In this document: piece after piece, positions 1-7,929 of the stretch
Layout: every line of letters starts with the position of its first letter
Position numbering within the stretch: the stretch's first letter is position 1
NCBI GenBank assembly: GCA_028703175.1
Contig: JAQVNJ010000040.1
Location: 1-42,975, forward strand
Length of the DNA stretch: 42,975 nt
Direction: 5' to 3'
Source: JAAYCB01 sp012744395
GTDB taxonomy: Bacteria > Planctomycetota > Planctomycetia > Pirellulales > Thermoguttaceae
Notes under the pieces: generated by a model
Told to the model about the DNA's origin: nothing
Database searches by the model: none
Seen by the model: the letters and a program-made list of their open reading frames with translations, nothing else
Translations under genes and position numbers: made by a program

Positions 1-1
1 C

Positions 2-2290
2 AACGAGACGGTCGCGGCGCTGACCGTGGAAGAGGGACTGCCGCCCGGCGAAAAACTGGTCGAGTGCGAGCTGGCCGTGACAGGCCATCGTTTGTGGCAG
101 CTCGACGATCCTCGGCTCTATCGCCTCGCCACGCGCCTCGTCTCGGGCCCCGCGGCGGAGATTCATGCGAACACCACGCGGTTCGGTTTTCGCGAGCTGC
201 GCGTCGAGAAGGGCTACTTCCGGCTGAACGGGAAGCGGATTTTTCTGAAGAGCGCGCACACCGGCAACCACTGCCCGATCGGCGCGATTCTGCCGCCCGA
301 GGGCGCGCCGGACCTGCTCCGCAAAGACCTGCTTTACATGAAGTCGTGCGGTTTCAACATGGTCCGGTTCATCGCGGGCCTGGCCCATCCATACCAGTTG
401 GACCTCTGCGACGAGATCGGATTGATGGTCTACGAGGAGAACATGGCCGCGTGGCTCCTGGCTGATTCGCCGAACATGGCCGAGCGGTTCGACGCCAGTC
501 TGCGCGAGATGGTGCTGCGCGACCGGAACCATCCGAGCGTGGTGATCTTCGGCTTGGTCAACGAGATGCGCAACGGCCCGCTGGCGGAGCACGCCGTGAA
601 CAGCCTCGCCCTGCTCCGCTCGCTGGACGATTCGCGGCTCGTCTTGCAGCAGAGCGGGCGGTGGGACGGGCAGTACAACATCGGGTCGGTCTGCAACCCC
701 GGCGGCAGGCAATGGGAATACACCTGGGGCGTCGAAGACGCCGACTATCAGGGCACGGCCAAGGCCGGGCCGTTCGGCGGATACTTCGAGGGGGCGGGCG
801 ATGCGCACATTTATCCGGCCGTGCCGCACACGCCGCAGATCGAGGCCGGCATCCGCAACCTGGGCAACGACTCGAAGCCGGTCTTCCTCTCCGAATACGG
901 CATCGGCAGCCTGATGAACGCGATCCGCGAGCTGCGGCATTATGAACAACACGGCGCCGATCCCGAATCGGACGACTTCAAGTTCCTCAAGCAGACCGAG
1001 GAGAAACTCACCGCCGACTGGAAACGGTTGGGGATGGAGGGCGTGTATGCCTTTCCGGAGGAGATGCTCCGCGCCAGCCAGCAACTGCACTGCCGCCAAC
1101 GGCTCCTCGGGTTCAACCTGATCCGCTCGAATCCCAAGATCTGCGGATTCAATCTGACCGGGCTGTTGGACCACGGCTACTCGGGCGAAGGACTCTGGAC
1201 ATTCTGGCGCGAGTTCAAGCCCGGCGTCATGGAGGCGCTCCAGGACGGCTGGGCGCCGTTGCGCTGGTGCCTGTTCGCCGCGCCGATGCACGCCTACGTG
1301 CGCCGCCCGCTGAAATTGGAGGCGATTCTGGCCAACGAAGACATTCTCGCGCCGGGAGCCTACCCGGTGCGGTTGCGCGTCGTCGGGCCGGACGGGATCG
1401 CCTGGGAAGAGACGCGCGAGCTGGTGATCCCCAAGCCGGCGCCCGGCGACGACGGCCCCCTGGCCGTGCCGGTCTTCTCTGGCGAGGTGACGCTCCCCGG
1501 ACCGGCGGGGCAATACCTGCTGTCCGCCACGATGGAGCGGGGCGGCGCGCCGGCCGGCGGACGGCTGGCCTTTTATCTGAGCGAGCCGCCGGCGGCCGCC
1601 GCCCCGGGCGCGGTGGCGGCGATTCAACTGGACGCCCGCGTGCGGGACTGGCTGCAGACCCGCGGCCTCGGCGTGACGCCGCTGGAGGCGGCGCAGCCGG
1701 CCGCGCGCCAGGTGATCCTGGTCGGAGATGCCAGCGATGCCAACCTGAAGCCGGAGGCCCGCGGAGACTTGCTGCGGCGCGTCGCACGGGGCAGCGTGGC
1801 CGTGTTCCTCAAGCCGGACGCCTTCGCCAAGGGCGGCGACGCCGTCGGTTGGCTGCCGCTGAAGAACAAGGGGCGCCTGACCCGTTTTTCCGACTGGCTC
1901 TACCACAAGGAATGCGTTGCCAAGAAGCACCCGTTCTTCGACGGGTTGCAGCCGCCCGGCGTGATGGATTGGGACTACTACGGGCCCCTGATCAGCAACC
2001 GGTTCTTCGAAGGGCAAGACACCCCGGAGGAGACCGCGGCGGCGGCGTTCGCAATCTGCCACAGCAGCCGGCCGGACGGCTACGCCGCCGGTACGATGCT
2101 CGCCGTCTACCCGCTGGGCCTGGGCAAGATCGTCTTGAACACGTTCAACATTCTCGACAACGTGGACAGGCATCCGGCGGCGGACGGGCTGCTGATGAAC
2201 ATCATCGCTGATGCCGCGGGCAGCGTGGCGGAACCATTGCCGCGGGAGCGCGCGGATGTTGACGCGGCGCTGGAGGAAATCGGGTTCTGA
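2..2290 (+). CDS. Glycoside hydrolase family 2 protein, 5' truncated by window edge
   Basis: The reading frame is open to the left edge, so the true start and the N-terminal jelly-roll domain lie outside the window; 762 residues are visible. The visible part begins in the immunoglobulin-like sandwich and enters a TIM barrel at 'FGFRELRVEKGYF...NGKRIFLKSAH', typical of GH2 beta-galactosidase/glucuronidase/mannosidase enzymes. The general acid/base Glu sits in 'VIFGLVNEMRNG' (Glu codon 563-565). The nucleophile Glu is probably in 'PVFLSEYGIGS' (codon 893-895). The spacing of about 110 residues fits the family. After the barrel come a beta-sandwich region and a Rossmann-like C-terminal part ('RQVILVGDASDANL'), which resembles extra C-terminal domains of large GH2 enzymes. 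Substrate specificity cannot be read from the sequence. A 103-base gap separates it from the next gene on the same strand, so co-transcription is possible but unproven. Confidence 0.85.
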   Translation, partial: NETVAALTVEEGLPPGEKLVECELAVTGHRLWQLDDPRLYRLATRLVSGPAAEIHANTTRFGFRELRVEKGYFRLNGKRIFLKSAHTGNHCPIGAILPPEGAPDLLRKDLLYMKSCGFNMVRFIAGLAHPYQLDLCDEIGLMVYEENMAAWLLADSPNMAERFDASLREMVLRDRNHPSVVIFGLVNEMRNGPLAEHAVNSLALLRSLDDSRLVLQQSGRWDGQYNIGSVCNPGGRQWEYTWGVEDADYQGTAKAGPFGGYFEGAGDAHIYPAVPHTPQIEAGIRNLGNDSKPVFLSEYGIGSLMNAIRELRHYEQHGADPESDDFKFLKQTEEKLTADWKRLGMEGVYAFPEEMLRASQQLHCRQRLLGFNLIRSNPKICGFNLTGLLDHGYSGEGLWTFWREFKPGVMEALQDGWAPLRWCLFAAPMHAYVRRPLKLEAILANEDILAPGAYPVRLRVVGPDGIAWEETRELVIPKPAPGDDGPLAVPVFSGEVTLPGPAGQYLLSATMERGGAPAGGRLAFYLSEPPAAAAPGAVAAIQLDARVRDWLQTRGLGVTPLEAAQPAARQVILVGDASDANLKPEARGDLLRRVARGSVAVFLKPDAFAKGGDAVGWLPLKNKGRLTRFSDWLYHKECVAKKHPFFDGLQPPGVMDWDYYGPLISNRFFEGQDTPEETAAAAFAICHSSRPDGYAAGTMLAVYPLGLGKIVLNTFNILDNVDRHPAADGLLMNIIADAAGSVAEPLPRERADVDAALEEIGF

Positions 2291-2393
2291 CGCCGGCAGC
2301 GCGCCGCCCGCTCGAACCGAACAGTCTGCCGATCCCGATCCAACACGAATCGCGGTTGCGACCGGCGGCAAACGAAGCTGCAAAGGAGAGTCC

Positions 2394-4787
2394 ATGCGTT
2401 GGAGGTTTTTTGCGCGCGTCTTGGGCGCCGTCTCGGTAGCCGTTGGGGGCGGACTTGGGATCGCGCCCGCCGCCGAACCGGAGTTGCGGGCGCTGGTCGA
2501 GGAGGACTGGGTCCGCCAAGAACAGCGCAACGGGCGCTCGGTAGACGACCCCCGAGCGGTTCGCGACGCGCTCGTCTCGGCCGAGCGGCTGCTCGCCGCG
2601 CTGCTGGAGCAGGCGGAGGCCGTCGATTTTCGCGCCGAGAAGCAGGCCCTCGCCCGCTGCAAAGCCCAAGTCGGCGCGGTCGAGACGCTCGAGCCGGCTG
2701 CCCGAGGGGCTCTCTATCGCGAGATTCGCACGATCGCGCGTTCGCTGGCCGTCAAGAATCCCCTCCTGGCCGATCGGCCCTTGGCCTTCATGAAGCGGCG
2801 CCGGTTCATCTGCCAGATGCTCCACGAATACATCGGCTATTACTACAACTACGACGGAATCCATGGCGGCGGCGTGTACGTCCTGGAGGAACCCGGCAGA
2901 TCGCTGAAGGTCCGCGACCTGGTCGCCGGCCGATTGCCCAAGGGCAACTATGCGACCCTCGCGCTGGCGGATGACGGAAAGACTGTCTACTTCGCCTACT
3001 CCAAGCTTTCCGAAGTCGAGCGGTCGCGGGGCACGACGGGCAATCACCGCGATTTTCCGGCCGCCTCCGACGCGCCCGAAGAGCTCAATTACTACACGCC
3101 GAACCGCGCGTGCTTCCACATCTACGCGGTCGGCGTCGACGGCGGCAACCTGCGGCAACTGACCGACGGCTGCGAGGACGACTTCAATCCCTGCCCGCTG
3201 CCGGACGGCACCGTGCTGTTCATGTCGAGCCGCCGCGGCGGACTCTGCCGCTGCAACAACCCGTTCGAACCGGTTCCCACAACGACGCTCCACGCGATGG
3301 ACGCGGACGGCTCCGATGTGCGCGTGCTCTCCCGTCACGAGACGAATGAGTGGCATCCGGCCCTGCTGAACGACGGCCGGATCGCGTATTGCCGCTGGGA
3401 CTATGTCGACCGATCGGCAGCCCATTTCCACGGCATCTGGGCCTGCCATCCGGACGGCAGCAATCCGCTGGCCCTGTTCGGCAACTACACCAAGCGGATC
3501 AGCACCTGCTTCCAGCCGCGGGCGATTCCCGGGTCGAACCGGATCGTGTTCATTGCCGGCGCCCATCATGCCGACGTCGGCGGCCCGGTCGTTGTTTTCG
3601 ACCCCTCGCGAGCGCGCCTCGACGAGCGGACGGCGGAAGACGACTTCCGTTCGCTGGAGATTCTCACGCCCGAAGTCGCCTTTCCCGAAGCGCCCGACCA
3701 GTGGCCGTCGAGCTACTATCACAGCCCCTGGCCGCTCTCGGAGGACTTTTTCCTGGTGGCGTTCAGCTTCGATCCGCTTCCGGGGATGAGCTCGGGTGTG
3801 CTCGACGACACGAAGACCGGCATCTACTACTTCGACCGATTCGGCAATCTGGAGTTGCTCTACCGCGATGCGGACATCTCGTCGATGAACGCGATGCCGC
3901 TGTCTGCCTCGCCTCCGCCGCGGCGGATCGCCGGCACGTTGGAGAAAAGCCTGGGAAACGAGGGGGAGTTCTTCGTGGCCGACGTGAAATGGAGCCTGCT
4001 GCCGCTGCCCGAGCGCCCGGTGCGCCAGCTCCGCATTTTTCAGGTGCTGCCCAAGTCGGAGACCCACGTGGCCAACCGGCCGCGGCTCGGCTACGCCAAC
4101 GCCGAATCGGCCCGAGCCCTGATCGGGACGGTGCGGGTCGAAGAAGACGGGTCGGCGTGGTTCCGCGCGCCGGCCGGCAAACCGCTGTATTTCCAGGCGG
4201 TTGACGCCGAGGGCCGAGCCGTGCAGGGGATGAGGACGCTCACCTACCTTCAGCCGGGCGAGCGGCGCGGATGCGTCGGATGCCACGAGCGCTCGGGCAG
4301 CGCGCCTCCGCCGCGGCCGGCCTTGGCGCTCGCCCGCGGGCCATCGACGATCGAGCCGGGCCCGGACGGGTCGCGCCCCTTGAGCTATCCGCGCCTTGTG
4401 CAGCCGGTCCTCGATCGGCACTGCGTCCGCTGCCACGACGGCTCCGCGGGAGAAGGCAGAAGCCCGCTGCGGCTGACCGGGGAACCGTCCGGCGAGTTCA
4501 CGCAAAGCTATCAGAGCCTCCGCCCCTTTGTCCGCTGGTACGAATGGGGCGGCGGAAGCATCCACCAGACCGTGACGATCCCGGGCCGGATGGGCGCCGA
4601 CGAAAGCCCCCTTTCCGCCCTGATCGCCGACGAGACCCACAAACCGGCGATCGAGCTTCCCGATGCCGACCGCCGCCGGCTCTACCTGTGGCTCGACGCC
4701 AACGCGCCGTTCTACGGAACCTATTCCAGACAGGAACAACTGGCGCAGCAGCAAGGCCAGGCCGTGCCGCTGCCGAAGTTGCAGTAA
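2394..4787 (+). CDS. HzsA-related protein: exported beta-propeller with two c-type haem motifs
   Basis: The 797-residue product starts at ATG 2394, preceded by AAAGGAGAG at 2382-2390; the open frame extends upstream to 2211, but that part overlaps the GH2 gene. An N-terminal signal peptide (RRFFARVLGAVSVAVGGG type, ending near APAAE) indicates export. Residues about 140-560 form TolB/WD40-like propeller strands ('QLTDGCEDDFNPCPLPDG', 'VLFMSSRRGGLCRCN') of the kind annotated as hydrazine synthase alpha-subunit middle-domain related. The C-terminal third carries two CXXCH haem-attachment motifs, C627-V-G-C-H and C677-V-R-C-H, the second in a context like planctomycete cytochrome-c domains ('VLDRHCVRCHDG'). 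The true hydrazine synthase subunits HzsB/C are absent here, so hydrazine synthesis is not implied. The likely role is periplasmic electron transfer or substrate binding. The family call is good; the function is unknown. Confidence 0.8.
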   Translation: MRWRFFARVLGAVSVAVGGGLGIAPAAEPELRALVEEDWVRQEQRNGRSVDDPRAVRDALVSAERLLAALLEQAEAVDFRAEKQALARCKAQVGAVETLEPAARGALYREIRTIARSLAVKNPLLADRPLAFMKRRRFICQMLHEYIGYYYNYDGIHGGGVYVLEEPGRSLKVRDLVAGRLPKGNYATLALADDGKTVYFAYSKLSEVERSRGTTGNHRDFPAASDAPEELNYYTPNRACFHIYAVGVDGGNLRQLTDGCEDDFNPCPLPDGTVLFMSSRRGGLCRCNNPFEPVPTTTLHAMDADGSDVRVLSRHETNEWHPALLNDGRIAYCRWDYVDRSAAHFHGIWACHPDGSNPLALFGNYTKRISTCFQPRAIPGSNRIVFIAGAHHADVGGPVVVFDPSRARLDERTAEDDFRSLEILTPEVAFPEAPDQWPSSYYHSPWPLSEDFFLVAFSFDPLPGMSSGVLDDTKTGIYYFDRFGNLELLYRDADISSMNAMPLSASPPPRRIAGTLEKSLGNEGEFFVADVKWSLLPLPERPVRQLRIFQVLPKSETHVANRPRLGYANAESARALIGTVRVEEDGSAWFRAPAGKPLYFQAVDAEGRAVQGMRTLTYLQPGERRGCVGCHERSGSAPPPRPALALARGPSTIEPGPDGSRPLSYPRLVQPVLDRHCVRCHDGSAGEGRSPLRLTGEPSGEFTQSYQSLRPFVRWYEWGGGSIHQTVTIPGRMGADESPLSALIADETHKPAIELPDADRRRLYLWLDANAPFYGTYSRQEQLAQQQGQAVPLPKLQ

Positions 4788-4844
4788 GGTTTTGGCGGGC
4801 GCGAGCGATTCGTCAACTATCCGCTGCCGCCGTGGGTCTGCTTT

Positions 4845-4872
4845 TGGAGTGCGGCGATTGATCGCCGCTTTC
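4845..4872 (+). repeat. Dispersed palindromic repeat, family A, copy 1
   Basis: This 28-base element contains the inverted repeat GCGGCGAT-TG-ATCGCCGC followed by CTTTC. Related copies lie at 9772-9799 (25 of 28 identical, same orientation) and 10495-10522 (24 of 28 identical, opposite orientation). It lies 57 bases after the stop of the HzsA-related gene, with pyrimidines after the stem, so it could weakly terminate that transcript. Confidence 0.6.
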
Positions 4873-4937
4873 CCCCTCCAGAACGGTAGTTGGCCAGCAC
4901 ACGGTCCGGGGCAAATCGCCAGCGGATAACGGCGCAA

Positions 4938-4963
4938 ACGCGGGGCAAGCCCACGCGGCGATC
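4938..4963 (+). repeat. Single arm of the long inverted repeat found at 36004-36090
   Basis: Positions 4939-4959 match, without mismatch, the core of the arms of the large inverted repeat at 36004-36090 (GCGGGGCAAGCCCACGCGG core). The match continues for four more bases with one substitution. It is a solitary half-element between the HzsA-related gene and the 3' end of purD. Confidence 0.6.
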
Positions 4964-5011
4964 AGTCCATGGCAAGACACGCCCGCCAGGCGGCGCGCCC
5001 GTAGCCCGCCG

Positions 5012-6307
5012 TCACATGCCAGCCCGGGACGCGTGCCGGATCGCCTTGTCCGAGATGTCCTTGCGGCACCAGGCGCCGTCCCAGCGGATGGCTTTGACGG
5101 CCGTATAGGCCTGGAGCTTGGCCTTGGGAATCGAGTCGCCCAAGGCGGTCACGTTGAGCACCCGCCCGCCGGCGCTGATCACCTTGCCGTCCTTCAGCGC
5201 GGTGCCGGCATGGAAGACTTTGACGCCGGGAATCTTCGCCGCTTCCTCCAGCCCGCGAATCGGAAACCCCGTTTCGTAGGCGCCGGGATACCCTTTGCTG
5301 GCCATCACGACGCAGACTGCCGGGCGGGTGTCCCAGACGAGCGATTCGATTTCGTCGAGCCGCTGGTCCACCGCCGCCTCGAGCAGGTCGACCAGATCGG
5401 TCTTCAGCCGCATCAGCAGCGGCTGGCATTCCGGATCGCCGAAGCGGACGTTGAATTCCAGCACCCGCGGGCCCTGGTTGGTGATCATCATGCCCGCGTA
5501 GAGGACCCCGTAAAACGGCCTGCCGGCCCTCTTCATGGCGTGCACCGTGGGCACGAGGACGTGCTCCTCGATCCAGTGGAGCCGCTCATCGTCGATCAGC
5601 GGGGTGGGGCAATAGGCGCCCATTCCGCCGGTGTTCGGCCCCGTGTCCCCGTCGTAGGCCGGCTTGTGGTCTTGGGCCGGTTGGAGGGTGACGATCGTTC
5701 GCCCGTCGGTGATCGCCAGCACGCTGGCCTCTTCGCCGCCGAGCCGCTCCTCGATCAGCAGGCGGTCGCCCGCCGGGCCGAAGACTTTTTGCCGGGCGAT
5801 CTGATTCACCGCGTCGAGCGCATCCTGGCGATTGGTGCAGACGACGACCCCCTTGCCGGCCGCCAGCCCATCGGCCTTGACGACGATCGGCGAGTCTTCG
5901 CGTTCGTTGAGATAGCGGATCGCGTCGTCGGCGTTGCGGAACGTCCGGTAGTCGGCGCCTGGCACGTCGGCGTTTCGCAACAGATCGCGGCAGAAGACCT
6001 TGCTCGCTTCGAGCTGCGCGGCGGCCTTGTTCGGTCCGAACACCCGCAGCCCTTCCCGCTGGAAAGCGTCGACCAGGCCCGTCGCCAAGGGCGCTTCGGG
6101 GCCGACCACGGTCAGGCCGACGTTGTTCTGCCTGGCGAACTGGATCAGGCCGGCGAAATCGCTGCTGAGAATCTCGACGTTCTCGGCATCTTCCGCCGTG
6201 CCGGCGTTGCCCGGCGCGACGAATACGCGGGAGACCCGAGGGCTCTGCGAAACTCTCCAGGCCAGGGCGTGCTCGCGCCCCCCTCCGCCGATGACCAGCA
6301 CCTTCAT
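5012..6307 (-). CDS. purD: Phosphoribosylamine-glycine ligase
   Basis: GAR synthetase joins 5-phosphoribosylamine and glycine with ATP, the second step of purine synthesis, in the cytoplasm. The 431-residue protein has the usual PurD length (about 420-430). It starts 'MKVLVIGGGGREHALAW' with the N-domain dinucleotide-like loop. It continues with 'GPEAPLATGLVDAF', the ATP-grasp segment 'VVKADGLAAGKGVVV', the signature 'GDTGPNTGGMGAY', the metal-binding 'EFNVRFGDPECQPLL', and ends 'GAWCRKDISDKAIRH'. The ATG at 6305-6307 was chosen because PurD proteins begin exactly there; the frame stays open upstream to 7114, but that part is antisense to the Rieske gene. The gene stands alone and is divergent from petC/petB, sharing a roughly 200-base upstream region. 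Confidence 0.96.
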   Translation of the reverse strand: MKVLVIGGGGREHALAWRVSQSPRVSRVFVAPGNAGTAEDAENVEILSSDFAGLIQFARQNNVGLTVVGPEAPLATGLVDAFQREGLRVFGPNKAAAQLEASKVFCRDLLRNADVPGADYRTFRNADDAIRYLNEREDSPIVVKADGLAAGKGVVVCTNRQDALDAVNQIARQKVFGPAGDRLLIEERLGGEEASVLAITDGRTIVTLQPAQDHKPAYDGDTGPNTGGMGAYCPTPLIDDERLHWIEEHVLVPTVHAMKRAGRPFYGVLYAGMMITNQGPRVLEFNVRFGDPECQPLLMRLKTDLVDLLEAAVDQRLDEIESLVWDTRPAVCVVMASKGYPGAYETGFPIRGLEEAAKIPGVKVFHAGTALKDGKVISAGGRVLNVTALGDSIPKAKLQAYTAVKAIRWDGAWCRKDISDKAIRHASRAGM

Positions 6308-6505
6308 GCCGCCTTGTCCCTTGTTCTGATTCGGTTTCCGCCGGGGCCGTGCCAGACTCCCAACGCCTGATTCTAAAGTCCACCCCGCATTTGCGGAAGT
6401 GGAGCAAGGCCCACCGCCACCGGCGGTTGACATCGCCGCGCGGGCTGGGGATAACTCAAGTTGCGGGTGGCGCGGGGCCGCCCGCTTGATCGAGGTCGAT
6501 TGCGG

Positions 6506-7075
6506 ATGGAAGCCAGCCAGACGGTTCCAACGAGCAGCGGCTCGGCGGCGGAGAGCGCGGCGGAGACGCCGCGCCGGGGGTTCTTTTGCACCGCCGGCCG
6601 GATAGCGCTGGGCGGCGGCTTCGCCCTGCTCGGCTTTGCCGGCTGCCTCTGGACCCTGGGCATTGGGCGGTTTCTCTTCCCCAACGTGGTCAACCAGCCG
6701 CCCAACCGGTTCAGGGTGGGGCGTCCCGGCGACTACCCCCGCGGCAAGGTCGAGACACGATACAAGGAGGAGTATGGTGTCTGGGTGGTGCATGGCGAGT
6801 ATCGCGGAACGCCGCAAATCTACGCGCTCCGCACCGTCTGCACGCACCTCGGATGCATCACGATCTGGCAGGAGGCGGAACGGAAATTCAAATGCCCCTG
6901 CCACGGCAGCGGGTTCCGTGCCGACGGCCTGAATTGTGAAGGCCCCGCCCCCCGGCCGCTCGAACGCCTTGCGATCCGGATTGCCGACGACGGGCAGCTG
7001 GAAGTCGATCGGAGCCGCGTCTTTCAGGAAGAGCTCGGCCAGTGGCAGGACCCCGAGTCTTACGTTTCCGTTTGA
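6506..7075 (+). CDS. petC: Rieske iron-sulfur protein of a cytochrome bc/b6f-type complex
   Basis: The 189-residue Rieske protein is the quinol-oxidising [2Fe-2S] subunit of a bc-type complex. Both cluster motifs are present: C112-T-H-L-G-C117 and C130-P-C-H-G-S-G-F. The ligands are therefore C112, H114, C130 and H133, with C117 and C132 positioned for the usual disulfide. The N-terminus has a twin-arginine-like 'PRRGFF' followed by a hydrophobic segment (about residues 28-50), which fits a Tat-exported, membrane-anchored Rieske subunit. ATG 6506 is preferred; the frame also opens at 6461, but the extra 15 residues are basic and unlike the family. The cytochrome b6-like gene begins 38 bases downstream, so the two probably form an operon. 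Confidence 0.93.
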   Translation: MEASQTVPTSSGSAAESAAETPRRGFFCTAGRIALGGGFALLGFAGCLWTLGIGRFLFPNVVNQPPNRFRVGRPGDYPRGKVETRYKEEYGVWVVHGEYRGTPQIYALRTVCTHLGCITIWQEAERKFKCPCHGSGFRADGLNCEGPAPRPLERLAIRIADDGQLEVDRSRVFQEELGQWQDPESYVSV

Positions 7076-7113
7076 CGCGGCCCGTTTCCGAACCGAGGAC
7101 GAAGCAGGCAGCA

Positions 7114-7887
7114 ATGGCCCTGGGCGACCGAATCCGACGCTCGCAGCTCTGGAAGAGCATCTTCCGGCACCCGGCGCCGGTCGACCGCCGCAACCGCGTC
7201 GTCGTCGTGCTCACCAACCTGGTCCTTCACCTCCACCCGGTATCGATCCCGAAGCACGCCGTCCAGCTCGGCTTCACCTGGTGCATGGGCGGGATCAGCT
7301 TCTTCCTGTTCCTCGTCGAGACGATCACCGGCGTGCTCTTGATGTTCTACTATCGCCCGACGGTCGAGTGGGCCTACAACGACATGCTCGCCTTCCGCGA
7401 CGTTGTCTCCTGGGGCATCGTGCGGGAAATTCACCGCTGGGCCGCGCACGCGATGGTCATCACCGTGATGCTCCACATGCTCCGCGTCTTTCTGACCGGC
7501 AGCTACAAGCCGCCCCGCGAGTTCAACTGGGTCGTCGGCGTGGCGCTCCTGGTGATGACCCTGCTTCTCTCGTTCACGGGCTACCTGCTCCCCTGGGATC
7601 AGCTTTCGATCTGGGCGATCACGGTCGGCTCGAACATGGCCCGATCCGTTCCTTTCGTCGGGCACGAGGGGCCGGGGCAGCAACTCCTCTCGATCGGCGG
7701 GATCGATCTGATCACCGCCGCCTCCGACAGCCGTTTCCTGCTGCTCGGCGCCGAGTCGGTCGGCGAAGAGACACTGCTCCGCTTCTACGTGCTGCATTGC
7801 GTGGCCATCCCCCTGCTCGCCGGCTTCGGCATGGCGGTGCACTTCTGGCGCGTGCGAAAAGACGGCGGCATCAGCGGCCCCTTGTGA
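7114..7887 (+). CDS. petB: Cytochrome b6-type cytochrome b N-terminal subunit
   Basis: This 257-residue membrane protein has the core of the cytochrome b N-terminal half and stops at 'RKDGGISGPL', where cytochrome b6 ends, so it is a split b6-type subunit and not a full-length cytochrome b. The four bis-haem histidines are visible: H107 and H121 in 'IHRWAAH...LHMLRVF' (14 apart), and H228 and H243 in 'FYVLHC...AVHFWRV' (15 apart). Cys57 in 'GFTWCMGGI' occupies the place of the b6f cysteine that binds the extra haem c_n. The 'YKPPREFNW' and 'GYLLPWDQ' motifs are also typical. ATG 7114 is used as the start; a longer reading from 7042 would overlap petC. No subunit IV (PEWY) gene follows; the next gene is convergent. 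Confidence 0.92.
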   Translation: MALGDRIRRSQLWKSIFRHPAPVDRRNRVVVVLTNLVLHLHPVSIPKHAVQLGFTWCMGGISFFLFLVETITGVLLMFYYRPTVEWAYNDMLAFRDVVSWGIVREIHRWAAHAMVITVMLHMLRVFLTGSYKPPREFNWVVGVALLVMTLLLSFTGYLLPWDQLSIWAITVGSNMARSVPFVGHEGPGQQLLSIGGIDLITAASDSRFLLLGAESVGEETLLRFYVLHCVAIPLLAGFGMAVHFWRVRKDGGISGPL

Positions 7888-7929
7888 AGCCGCACGCGCC
7901 GCTGGGATTGACCGCCGTTGGCCGGCCGT

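Noticed and set aside
2394..4787. Assigning hydrazine synthesis (anammox) to this locus
   Set aside because: Only an HzsA-related protein is present; HzsB/C, hydrazine dehydrogenase and related genes are not in the window, and the family is widespread in non-anammox planctomycetes.
2202..4937. Long minus-strand open frame (over 900 codons) opposite the HzsA-related gene
   Set aside because: It is an antisense shadow caused by high GC at third positions; it lacks recognisable domains and overlaps a gene with signal peptide and haem motifs.
5033..6370. Plus-strand open frame opposite purD
   Set aside because: purD is certain from motifs on the other strand; this frame has biased composition and no similarity.
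6308..7114. In-frame upstream extension of purD
   Set aside because: PurD proteins begin at the MKVLVIGGGG start, and the extension is antisense to the Rieske and b6 genes.
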